The notes beneath the pieces were generated by a model. That model searched no databases. It was given only the letters and a program-made list of their open reading frames with translations, and was not told where the DNA came from. A DNA stretch of 64,000 nt from Anaeramoeba flamelloides (lineage: Eukaryota > Metamonada > Anaeramoebidae), in NCBI GenBank assembly GCA_027625915.1, contig JANTQA010000027.1, positions 1 to 64,000 of the forward strand, given 5' to 3'. Shown piece after piece: positions 44,820 through 61,563 of the stretch (the stretch's first letter is position 1; every line of letters starts with the position of its first letter). Both the position numbers and the translations under genes were made by a program.

Positions 44820-47800
44820 CTTGTTATTGTGTGCTTGAAATTTTTCCTTTTTGTTGTTGTGGTTGGTATTCTGTTTGATTTATTTTATTGGTTTCTTCAA
44901 ATTTGTTAAAAAGGATCTTCTTTGTTTTGTTTTGTTTTTAAGTCGTTTGTTGAACCTTTAAAATCGGAAACTTGCTTTTCACCCAAAATATAATTTGTCA
45001 AAAAATGAAAAAATGTTTGCATTCTCACTCAAAAAGAAAATTTTTCGATTTTTCTTGTTGACTCAAAAAATTAAACCTTTTGGGGGTTTATGTTTTTTAC
45101 CTTAAAAGTTCTGATAAGTCATCATTACTATATTTTTTTTCTTTTGATCTCTTCTTGAAAATAAGTCATAAGAATAGATCACCAACAGTTTCAAATGAAC
45201 AGTTTTCTAATTTTGCCAAAGCATTTACAAGATCTTCGACTTCACGAATAATAGGGAGACGATGAAATAATTATACAAGATGTACTTGATTTATTAATCT
45301 TCAACCCTAAAAGATAAGATATTCAAATTGTATTTGTAGAACGGCCTTTCCTTTATTGTCTGATTTTTTATTAATTTTGTAAATGTCTCTGGCAGATGTA
45401 GAGAACAAAAACAATTAAACTATTAGCTGTGTCAAAAATTGAATATATTACAGACCTTATTTAAATAATCTCAGTAAACACACAAAGTTTTTAGTCGTTG
45501 ATAGTCTTTTTAAAAATTTTTTATACTCCCAAATACTTTCAATAAGTAATAAAATTTGTCATAATTTGATTATTGGAATTGGTGAAAAGATTATTGTTTA
45601 AATAAGAAAATAAATTGATGAATAAAATTTAAAAATTTAAATCTTTCAGTTTCATGTCAATAGTTTTTAAAAGAATACATAGATTATAAAAAAAATTATT
45701 TCAAGAAAAAGATTTTAAATAATTTTAGAAGGCGAAAAAAATTGAAAATATTTTATAACGCGAAGGCTAAAAAAAAAACTATTTTTAAATACAAGCAACT
45801 TAAATATTAACATTTATCATTTGGTACTCTCTTTCACGCGTTGGAATGAATTAACTGAATACTTAAAAACATACAACACTTGAAATTTAAGGACTATGTT
45901 GGCAATTTAACAATTTATCTCAACAACTTTTGGCCCAATCTCATTTAAAAAGTGAAGTTAGGATCTTGGAAATATTCTCCAATTTGGATCATAAACTCAT
46001 TTTATGTCATTTTTTTTTATGAAAAATGAAAAATTTGAGATACGTAAACTCGAACACCTTGTTAAGGATGGTAAAAAATGAAAAAAAAAAAAATAATCAT
46101 GAATATTTAACATTAAAAAAAACTCTCAATAATAAACTTTAAAGTAAAATCATGGTATTTTCAATGATTTTTTGACCATTGGAGTTACTTTGAATTGTTA
46201 CATTGTCTCCACAAACAATTAATCCGTCCCAACCCTAATGGAACATATTATAAGACATATAATTTGGTTTTCTATTATAAAATGTGTGTTTTTTGAAAGA
46301 GAAAATTCAATTTCGATCATAAGATCAAAATTTCAACTTCTCTTACTTCCTTCGAGTTTTTTTTTTTTGTAAAAGCCAAGACAAAAATTAAATTTTTTTC
46401 AAGAAAGAAATTACAGAAATCATGGAAATCAAAGAAACAAAAGAAATCACAGAAACCCATGGAAACTTGAAAGCGTTTTTTGATCATTGCTTTTTAAATT
46501 GTTTAAATCTGAGATTAAAACAATTTTTTGGAAAATGAAGATCCACATTAATGTAAGTTTTTTTTATTGATTTGTTTGTCAATTTCAAAGAAGGAAGAAA
46601 AATAGATAACTTATTTTTAATCTTCTATTATAAATTTTACAGTTTATGATAAGCTTTAATAACTCTTTTACGGTTTGTTGAACAAAATAAAATTTCAGAA
46701 TAGAAAATCAATTTTAAGGTCTTATAAATTTTTCAAAGGTATTTCTGGAACAGCTGTATCGATTATTACAAAGGGGTTGTGATTTTGGCTTATTTTTTTT
46801 TGTTTTTTTTTGTTTTTCCTTGAATTAAATCTCCCCACCATGACTAAGAGGAGAGTGTTTTCTCGAATTTTTTTTTGGAACAACACGATCCATGTCAAAA
46901 CACATAAAATATTAGGTTTCAGGTACTTCTTAGATAAAGTTTTTTTTTGTTTTGGATCGTTTCTATTATAACCCAATTTGTTGTGCTAAGTATAATTGAG
47001 TTGAGATGCTGTGGGAAAGGTTTGGTGAGATTTTTGCATGAAAGGATCTTTTGAAAATTAAATTTGGGAAAGAGTAGTCAGTTTTTTGTTTTTAAAAAAT
47101 AAAATTTCTTTGTCAATTAAGAAAAAATGATCTTTATAATTTTGGGAATTGCGAATTTTGGTGGATTCAATACAATACCAAACTATTTACCGTACCATTT
47201 CATCAAAAAAAATGTCTTTTTTTTCAAAGAACAAATACCTCTCATCCAAAATTACCAATTTTCTACATTTTGACCTTTTCGGTGAAAATTGAAAACCATT
47301 TCATCTTAACTCACACACCAGAAAATAACACTAGTTAACACCCAACAAGTCAAAATGGTTTTTCAATTTTCACCTGGGAAAAAAATTTTCTCCAAAGCTG
47401 TTTTTCCGATCATTCTTTTCATTTTTTGAGATACGAGGAATCTAAAATTCAGACTTTTTTCTGAAAAAAAATTCATTTTTCCTTCTCAGATTCACTAAAT
47501 AAATATTTGTGAGATATACCAATCACCAAATACTCTTTAAAACACACCAAACAACAAATTTTTTCAATTGCCAACGTAGTCGTTAATAGGGATGATAATT
47601 TCAGTTAATTAAAGTTTTTTAGTTATTCACTCTAAATATACCTGTTTTTAAGAAAAAAATAAAGAACTGTAAATAAGAGATTACAAATTACAGTTGAAAT
47701 AATTGAGATAAAAAGAAAAAGAAAAATATGAAAATGAAGAGAAAATTTTGTCATATAAATTACAAAAACTAAATATGAGGAACATCATAAATTATCAAGA

Positions 47801-48486
47801 TGAACTTTTAATAATATTTTTTTGGAATCGAATTTTTAAAGACATTTAAACTTTATGGAACTACTGTGATTTATATTCGATAACAACATACTTTTTTTGG
47901 ATTCCTTCATGGTTAGAATCTAAACAATGAAGTAACTAGAACTATACTAAACAATAATCTTTTAAATCTTCTTGTATATTTAAATGCAAATTCCAAAAAA
48001 AAAAAAACAATTTCATCTTGAAATTGATAAATAAAGTAAAGATTATTTACCAAAATGCCAGACTCACTTTTAATGTTATTTTTTAGTTCTGAATTATTAT
48101 TTTTAAAAGAATTGATCTCTCTTTTTCTAGTTGTCGAAAATATTCGGATTTTCAATGATTTCATAAAAATATTTCCACAAAAAAGAAGAAAGATATCTTT
48201 TTGTTTAGGTGTATACCAATATAAACTTTAAAAATAAAACAGTAAATTTTAAAAGAATAGAAAGTATTGTAATATATTTTATAAAAAAAAATTACAATAA
48301 TTATTTTAAGTGGCAGTAATCAGAAAGTCAAAATTTCCACTTTATACCAATTTAACAATGGGAAAAAAAAGCATTTTTTACTTTGTTTATGTATTTGTTA
48401 TTTTTATATTCAAAATAATGCATAAAAAATAGTTGTTGAAATTTTTTTTCATATATAAAATAAAATTTCTAAAAATGGCCCATTTT
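44820..48486. other. AT-rich intergenic region with a short coding-like relic and a hairpin
   Basis: No intact gene in 3.7 kb. At about 45175-45310 (+) the frames read NRSPTVSNEQFSNFAKAFTR then, one base over, DDEIIIQDVLDLLIFNPKR and a stop. This looks like the end of a real protein but is unidentified. A foldback lies at 47277-47383. The rest has no supported features. Confidence 0.45.
47277..47383. repeat. Small foldback, arms about 22 bp
   Basis: GGTGAAAATTGAAAACCATT at the left pairs with AATGGTTTTTCAATTTTCAC at the right, across a loop of about 55 bases containing CACACACC. Could be a tiny MITE or a stem-loop. Single copy in this window. Confidence 0.6.
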
Positions 48487-48675
48487 TACAGTCAGTTCCA
48501 CTTTAAAGACACAGACTATTAACGAAATTTAAGGCACATAAAAACATCTCAAATTAAGGCACAAAATTCAAATTCTAGTAAAAAATAAATTGTAAAAAAA
48601 AAATTCCAAATTTTGTGCCTTAATTTGAGATTTTTTGTGCCTTAAATTCGTTATAGTTGTCTTATAAAGTGAAAC
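48487..48675. mobile_element. Palindromic MITE, copy 10, worn right end
   Basis: Starts TACAGTCAGTTCCACTTTAA. The right arm keeps two GTGCCTTAA boxes, but the outer box is damaged (GTTATAGTTGTCTTATAAAG) and the terminal CTGACTGTA is gone. A GGATACT minisatellite starts right at the damaged end. Confidence 0.85.
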
Positions 48676-48679
48676 ACTT

Positions 48680-48925
48680 ATCTTGAATATTTTGATAATA
48701 GATACTAAATACTTAGATACTTGAAATGGATACTAGATACACTTTTAATTGGATAATTAGATACTGGATACTCGAACACTTGGATCTCTGATACTGGATC
48801 ATTGATACTTGGATACTAGGATACTGGATACTCGGATACTCAGATCATTGATACTAGGATACTGGATACTTGATACTGGATACTGGATACACAGATCATT
48901 GATACTGGATATTGGACATTGAATA
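48680..48925. repeat. GGATACT-type minisatellite
   Basis: Degenerate tandem repeats of GATACT/GGATACTT with 7-10 bp period, including longer units TCATTGATACTAGGATACTG. Not coding in any frame. Confidence 0.85.
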
Positions 48926-48931
48926 TATTTC

Positions 48932-48932
<1 letters not shown>

Positions 48933-48977
<45 letters not shown>
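48933..48977. repeat. TA dinucleotide microsatellite
   Basis: About 22 uninterrupted TA units directly after the minisatellite. Confidence 0.92.
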
Positions 48978-48980
<3 letters not shown>

Positions 48981-49009
48981 ATATTAATTGTAGAAAAAAC
49001 TGTTAATTA

Positions 49010-49170
49010 TGTTTATTTATGTTTATTTATATTTATTTATGTTAATTTTTTTTTCATTTTTTGTTTATTGTTTTGTTTATTTTTTATTTTTTGTTTATTT
49101 TTTGTTTATTTTTTGTTTATTTTTGTTTATTTTTTGTTTATTTTTTGTTTATTTTTTGTTTATTTTTTCT
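49010..49170. repeat. TTTTTTGTTTA minisatellite
   Basis: Starts as GTTTATTTAT units and becomes about ten copies of an 11-12 bp unit TTTTTTGTTTA. Translates to low-complexity Phe/Leu/Val runs with no sign of selection. Confidence 0.85.
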
Positions 49171-51307
49171 ACATTTCTTATAAAAAGTAAAAACACAATT
49201 ATTAAATCATGGGGAATTGTATCGATGTATGATTTAATAATTAATTTATGGGTGGGTGATTACCAAAATCCAAGGGAAATTGGCAGAAAGAGTGGGTATA
49301 AAAGAGGGATTGGGTTGTCAAAAATATTTTTTACAATATCTCAAAAAACTTTTGGTATATTGTTATTTAACTATTTATGGTTTTGTGATCAAATGGGTAT
49401 GAATAGTTAAATTATATGTGGTGGGATGATCACAATTTGTGAGTCGAGTGACTAACCGAAAACAAAAGAGAAACACTTCAATAGTCACAAATATTTTTAC
49501 TATCTATTTCGATTGTTACCTAATGGGTTATATAGTAAATATTTATGGGTGGGTTGGTCACATGGGAAGGTATTTTGATTGAATTTTTGAGTTAAAATTA
49601 TTAAAATTTTTATCATTTTTTGATCAAAATACCTTCCCACTGCAAGCCCCATGCCAAAATTTTCATTTTTTGGAATATTAAATAAAAAAAAAAACTGCTG
49701 AAATAAAACGAAATTAACAGTATGAGAATGATCAACAAATTTTATTACTTAAAAGTTTTGAAGGCAATGAAGGAACAAATTTAACAAGTTACAAATAAAA
49801 TAATTTATTATGTTTTCGAAGAAACCCCAAAAGAAACAAAGTTGTGTTCGATTAAAAAAAAAATTTGTTTTATGTTAAAATTAGATCTTCTTTTTGTTCG
49901 GAGAATTTTAAAAAACAAAAATCCCAACAACTGAACTACGATCAACGACCAAAAAAAATTGCAACAATTGTGAGAATTTTACCACAGTAACCAAGAAAAA
50001 GCCTACACAAAATAAACCAATTAATGCTTTTGAGGAATTGTTAAAAATATTTAATAATTAGTAATTTTGGAAAATATGCTACTTTTTCAGTTTTTTCTTC
50101 ATTGTAAGTTTTTGTTCTTCTATTTTTAATTTTTAGAAATTTTGTTTTTAAAAATTCCAAAAACACCAAAAATACAGATGAAAAAATTCATTTGTGTACC
50201 ATTTATTCAACCCAAAGGAAATAATTTTGGAAAAGAGTTACACTTTATTTTTCCATCAATATTTCAGTACTTTTCAAAATTTTTGATCCTTTTATTAACA
50301 AACTTATTTTGAAAAGGAGTTTTAAAAGTACAAAAAAGTCAATTTGTGTTTTAAGAAATAATTCATTTGAGAGTCCAATAGTTTCAAAAGGAATGTTTCG
50401 GGATATTTGTCCATTGTATTTTGTACATTAATAGGGTTGTGGGAGGAGTCAATATGGAAAATACTATATTTTAATTTCAAGCCAAATACAACTGAAAAAT
50501 ATTTTCTACAAAATTGAACAAAGAAAAGTCTCAGATAAATGTGTGGCCTTTCTGTGTTGATTTGGTTTGTAATATATTCGGTGAAAAGTTAATTTGGTTT
50601 CAAGTTCATTATTGGCTGTTGAGATAATAGGATCAAGTTTTTATTCAGAAATGTGAAAAAATATTCAAAAAGTTTCCTTTTTGATTTTTTCTTTTTGTTG
50701 GAAAAAGTTTTCACAGAGAAATTGATCTAACTTTGTGAATATTATTTTTTTGGTTTGTGAATTTTAAAAGTGACACTGTACTGGCTTAATTTCAAATGAA
50801 GAATAAACTGAATTATCAATCATTAAAAAAGTTCAAAATTTGAAAATACCAATAGAAAAATATCCAAGATCCTTAATATTTGTTGAAGGTTGAAAATAAA
50901 ATGATCTTTCTGTGGATTGGTTTGAATTATTTTGAGGTGAATTCATCACAAGTTCAAAAATTATGTGTTTTCAAACGATCAGTCAACTATCTAATTAAAA
51001 TAGCAATAAATCCTGACCAGCATTTGAAAATGATCTTCAAATTAGATTTTACATCTTTTCATTTTTTTCTCAAAAATGATAAAAAATATCAATTTTTTAT
51101 ATAAATATTCAATAAAAAATTTTCTCAAAAAAAATAATAAAATTTGAAACAATTTAATAATTTTGATTATTTTTTTTGATATCAAAAAAATAAGCAAAAA
51201 ATCATCAATAACTATTAAAAATTTATCAAATAAAATAAAATCATTGGATTTGTTCGAAAAAAAAATCAAAAACTATAAAAAATTGAGAAATCTGTCGGAG
51301 CTGTGTA
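49171..51307. other. AT-rich spacer with one foldback
   Basis: No gene recognised. G-rich patches occur near 49210-49320 and 49420-49570 (GGGTGGGTGATTACC, GTGGTGGGATGATC). They end at a foldback at 49563-49642. Confidence 0.5.
49563..49642. repeat. 80-bp foldback
   Basis: TGGGAAGGTATTTTGATTGA at the left and TTGATCAAAATACCTTCCCA at the right are complementary over about 18 bp. The AT-rich middle (AATTTTTGA...TCATTTTTT) can extend the pairing. Looks like a very small MITE or a hairpin RNA source. Confidence 0.6.
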
Positions 51308-51383
51308 TGTGCCTTAATTCGAGAATTTTTTTGTGTCTTAAATTTCGTTGAAAGTTTGTGCCTTAAAAGTGGAACTGACTGTA
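51308..51383. mobile_element. Half MITE (right arm only)
   Basis: Begins TATGTGCCTTAATTCGAGAA and ends GTGGAACTGACTGTA. No left arm is found upstream, so the copy is truncated near its centre. Confidence 0.85.
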
Positions 51384-52499
51384 TTTATTTTTATTTTTTT
51401 ACTTTTTTTATTTTATTTTGAGAATAAAAACACCTATTTCTAGTATATAGAACTGAATATCAAAATTGTAATTTTTTGTTTTAATCGATAACTTCAATTT
51501 ATAAAAATTTTTATTTTCAGACTGTGATTTTTAATGGGTCAATTATTATGAAATCGAGTTTACAATAAATAAAATTTCACAACAGAATTTTAAGTTGAAT
51601 TGTTTTATCAACTTTGAGAAGTATTAAAAAAAATTAATTTTTTTTCTATCTCAGCCTTCTAGTGTAAAAATTTTATTTTATGTTAGTAAAAAATAGTTTA
51701 TGGATTTTTTTTTCATATATAAAATAAAAATTCATAATATAATGTTAAATGGAATTGTTTTTATTGACTTTGAAAAGTTTTAAAAGGGTTAATTTTTTTT
51801 ATCTCAGCTTTTTAGTGTAAAATTTTATTTTAGATTAGTAAAAAAAAATTATCAATAATTTTTAAGAATTAAAGAGTAACAATCAAAAAAAACCAAAACT
51901 AAATAAATAAGATAGTTTTCAGATTTGGTTGAAAATTCAATAAAAAAATATACGTGTACATTTTGACTCCTTTTTTTTTTGATCATACTCTAATTAAACT
52001 TATTCTAAATTGAAAATGAATGAGATAAGTTCGATTAAAAAAAAATAAAAACAGATGGTAAAAGATCAACAAGTCTATCTGTTCATTTAGGAATTATTAT
52101 GATTTTTTTTTTAAATTTAAACAACTTTTTTTAAACATTAGAAATGAAGCTGAGAAAATGAGTCAACTGAAGAGAATTAAAAAAGGGGTTGTATCGAATT
52201 CATTGAGGTCTCTTAAACAATTTTCATTGTAGTTGCCGTATATACAATATATGTTGTAGTTTTTGGTTATTCCTTAGAATATAATTATTGTAGATAAAAA
52301 TATTCAAGCAACCCACAAACCATATAAAACCAAAATAAGAATATCTTTTGATCTGATCACTGGTTTAATTTCTTTCTTGATTGATTTTTCACAATAAATA
52401 TTTTTTGGCTCTATGATGTGTTTATCAATTTTTTTTTCTTTCTAAATCCAATATATTTTCAAATTTTTATCAAAATTTCCAAAATATTAAATTAGAATT
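51384..52499. other. AT-rich spacer with an internal duplicated block
   Basis: A roughly 130-bp block at 51570-51690 (CAACTTTGAGAAG...ATCTCAGCCTTCTAGTGTAA) is repeated at 51735-51850 (TTGACTTTGAAAAG...ATCTCAGCTTTTTAGTGTAA), a diverged tandem duplication. No gene recognised. Confidence 0.5.
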
Positions 52500-52730
52500 C
52501 CTTTTTCGTACTGGTACTGATACCGATATTATGATTTATAATTTTTTTAATAGAATTATTTTATGAATATCAACTCTAGTTTGAAGTTTATTATTTCTCT
52601 CATTTCTAAACAATCTTTATTTGGTTTATTCTTAAAAAAAAAAATTGGAATTTTTAAAATATTTGAAAACTTTGGTTTAAAAGCTAATTATAAAAAAATA
52701 ATAATTACTGACAAATTTAGAAATAATAAA

Positions 52731-52934
52731 TACAGTCAGTTTTCACTTTTTAAGGCACAAACATTTTCTACGAAATTTAAGGCACAATAATAATCTCAAA
52801 TTAAGGCACAATATTCAGATTCTAGTAAAATAAATTTTGTAAAAAAAAAAATTACAAATTTTGTGCCTTAATTTAAGATTTTTAGTGCCTTAAATTTGGT
52901 TGAAAGTTTGTGTCTTAAAAGTTGAACTGACTTT
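52731..52934. mobile_element. Palindromic TA-flanked MITE, copy 11
   Basis: Starts TACAGTCAGTTTTCACTTTT; right end worn to GTTGAACTGACTTTA. Inserted in the divergent LINE. Confidence 0.88.
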
Positions 52935-52946
52935 AAATATATAAGA

Positions 52947-53061
52947 TTTTTTTTGCAAAATTTATTTTACTAGAATCTGAATATTGTGCCTTAATTTGAG
53001 ATTATTATTGTGCCTTAAATTTCGTAGAAATGTTTGTGCCTTAAAAGTTTTACTGACTGTA
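52947..53061. mobile_element. Half MITE (loop and right arm), tandem to copy 11
   Basis: Begins in the loop sequence (TTATTTTACTAGAATCTGAA) and ends TTTTACTGACTGTA. Same orientation as the right arm of copy 11, only 13 bp away. No left arm. Confidence 0.85.
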
Positions 53062-53364
53062 ATAATAAAATATAGCTGTAATTTTTGGAAAAAGTATATA
53101 TTCAAGCCAAATGAATTATTAATTCATCTGGAAGTTATTCTTTATAAAGTGATTTGTTCAAGTAAACTCTGATATAGCTTAGAATTATTTAACTTCACCA
53201 AAAAAGACCATGAAGAATTATATCAAGTAATTGATCTTCATATTACAAAGATATTTAAAAATTTCAGATCTACCCCAGTCTTAGTATATGGAAATGAAAT
53301 CAATATACGACATATTAAAACTATTGCCAACCTATGAAAATGGTAATTTATTTCCAAACTTTAA

Positions 53365-53563
53365 TACAGTCAGTTTCACTTTTAAGGCACAAACTTTCAA
53401 CGAAATTTAAGTTACAATAAAAATCTCAAATTAAGGCACAAAATTCAAATTCTAGTAAAAATAAATTGTAAAAAATAAATTTCCAAATTTTGTGCCTTAA
53501 TTTGAGGTTTATATGCCTTAAATTTCGATGAAAGTTTGTGCCTTAAAAGTGAAACTGACTGTA
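53365..53563. mobile_element. Palindromic TA-flanked MITE, copy 12
   Basis: Starts TACAGTCAGTTTCACTTTTA, ends GTGAAACTGACTGTA. Near consensus, with one box changed to AAGTTACA. Interrupts the divergent LINE between thumb and knuckle. Confidence 0.92.
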
Positions 53564-54210
53564 AAAAGAATATGAAAAACTAATAAAACTTATTAGATTT
53601 TATTTAAAAACCCCAATAAAGAAATAAATGTTTGGAAAACAAAGAGAGTATTTTAATAAATTAAAAATTAAGATAAAAAAAACAATACTTTAATATTTTA
53701 AAAAACAATCAAAGTTGGAAAATACAAGAATACTACAAAATTATCAAAATGTAAATTTTAATTTTATAATAAAAAATATCTAAAATTTCAATCAAGTATT
53801 ACCTTCCTCAAATTTATTACTTTTTACAAATGGACTAAATAGATACTTATATTTATTCAAAAAATAAATCTGAATATACCATATATAACAAAAAGAAGAA
53901 TGTAAAAAATGCGATTATTGTACTCATTATTATGAAAATATGAACCACTCGATTTGGTACTGTGAAAGTTATAAATGTATCAGAATCAAATGGAAAAAAA
54001 AATGAGTAAAAAATTTTAGATAAGAAACTATTAGAAAAGGTTAACTTAGGAAAAATACTTATAAAATCTTTAATATAACTTATAAAAATTATTAAATTTA
54101 TTTTTTCTTGTAGGAATTTTTCATTAAGACTCTTTAGATTAGAAAAATTAAGGGAATAAAGAAATAAACCTAAATAAAAAAAAAAGTGAAAAAAAAAATA
54201 CTTAAAATAG

Positions 54211-54212
<2 letters not shown>

Positions 54213-54275
<63 letters not shown>
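54213..54275. repeat. AT dinucleotide microsatellite
   Basis: About 31 uninterrupted AT units at the 3' side of the divergent LINE relic. Confidence 0.93.
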
Positions 54276-54277
<2 letters not shown>

Positions 54278-54489
54278 CAGGTACAAATTATCATCACCAC
54301 AAGAGATAGGATATAGGTTTTTTTTAATTTTTTTCATTGAGCAACAATCTTGTGTTTTATCCAATTCTTTCAAATTTAAAAAAAAACTAAAGACAGTGGA
54401 ATACCAATTATTAATCACAGATTGTGGAATTTTTATCTGTAACCCATAATTTTTCTATTGGTTTTGCCCCCTTTCCTGTGAATTCAGGA

Positions 54490-54960
54490 AAGTTTCGTCT
54501 AGTACAGTCAAGTACCTGTGTTTTCTTGGGATTTTTGCTTTATTTGTGAAGTGTTCTAGGTTTTTTTTTACTTTTTGAAATAAACAGAAAATTTTAATAA
54601 AATTTTCTGTTTATTTCTAAAATTAAAAAAAACCTAACGAAAATATATTGATTTTCCGAATAAATAGAAAACTCAAAAAAACCCAAGAACACTTCACAAA
54701 TAAATTTCAAAAAGTAAAAAAAACTAACGAAATTCTATTAATTTTCCAAATAAACAGAAAACTCAAGAAAACCTAACAGCTTTTTTTTTTAATTTTTGTT
54801 ATTAAAAGAAAATTTTTGAAATCTTTTTATTTCAAAAATTAAAAAAAAAAAAAAACCGAACGATAGGTATGGCGGTTTTCAGAATTCAAAAGTATGGAGT
54901 TAAACTGTTGATTTTACTCTATTCTTTTAAATTTTGTAAAATGTATAGATAGTTTTTTAA
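54490..54960. repeat. Modular palindromic repeat island 3
   Basis: Modules AGTGTTCTAGG / CCCAAGAACACTTCACAAAT, AAACAGAAAATTTTAATAAA / ATTTTCTGTTTATTT, AAACTCAAGAAAACCTAACA and outer GATTTTACTCTATTC / TCAGAATTCAAAAG occur in both senses. Same family as islands 1 and 2. Confidence 0.7.
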
Positions 54961-55288
54961 TTTGGTAAAGTAAATGATATTATTATTTTTTTATACATAT
55001 TTTAATTATTTTTTTCTCTCTTTTTTTTATTTGATATAATTTTCTTTAATTACTTCTTTCTCTAGATAAATAAATTAATTAATAAATAAATAAATAAAAA
55101 ATTCGATTTTTTTCATTGTTGCCTGGTCGCATTTTGGGTTAAATGGAGTTTACTTTGATATTTTCAAATAATAAATTTTCATTCGATCACATCCTATTTA
55201 GCTTTTTTAAATGTTACTAAAATATAAATATTAATGATTATACTAATTGAATAAGAATTATAATGCCATTGATCTTCAAAACATATCA
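54961..55288. other. AT-rich spacer downstream of the BEACH gene
   Basis: The block at 55110-55210 (GGTCGCATTTTGGGTTAAAT, GGAGTTTACTTTGATATTTT) is a diverged copy of 58830-58930 inside the BEACH intron. It may belong to the 3' part of the divergent LINE. Confidence 0.45.

Positions 55289-61563
<6,275 letters not shown>

Larger units (their letters stand above)
52500..54130 (+). pseudogene. Second, divergent LINE: RT and CCHC relics, riddled with MITEs
   Basis: At 52563-52720 the frame FIISLISKQSLFGLFLKKKI, then FKIFENFGLKANYKK, fits the segment after the YADD box up to the GLxxNxxK motif. After MITE copies, LIHLEVILYKVICSSKL (53119-53169) and NFTKKDHEELYQVIDLHITK with TPVLVYGNEINIRHI (53190-53330) fit the thumb. 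After another MITE, CKKCDYCTHYYENMNHSIWY then CESYKC (53905-53985) gives a CCHC knuckle C-x2-C-x8-H-x4-C, shorter than that of the first LINE. Frameshifts throughout. A related piece occurs at 58715. Confidence 0.6.

Noticed and set aside
45080-45310. Short frame with EQFSNFAKAFTR and DDEIIIQDVLDLLIF considered as an MCM or AAA C-terminus
   Set aside because: The match to the MCM C-terminal pattern is too weak and no upstream domain exists in the preceding sequence on this strand.
48912-49410. Frames of 92 and 133 codons over the TA and TTTTTTGTTTA repeats
   Set aside because: They translate simple repeats into Tyr/Ile and Phe/Leu runs. The later part has no recognisable domain.
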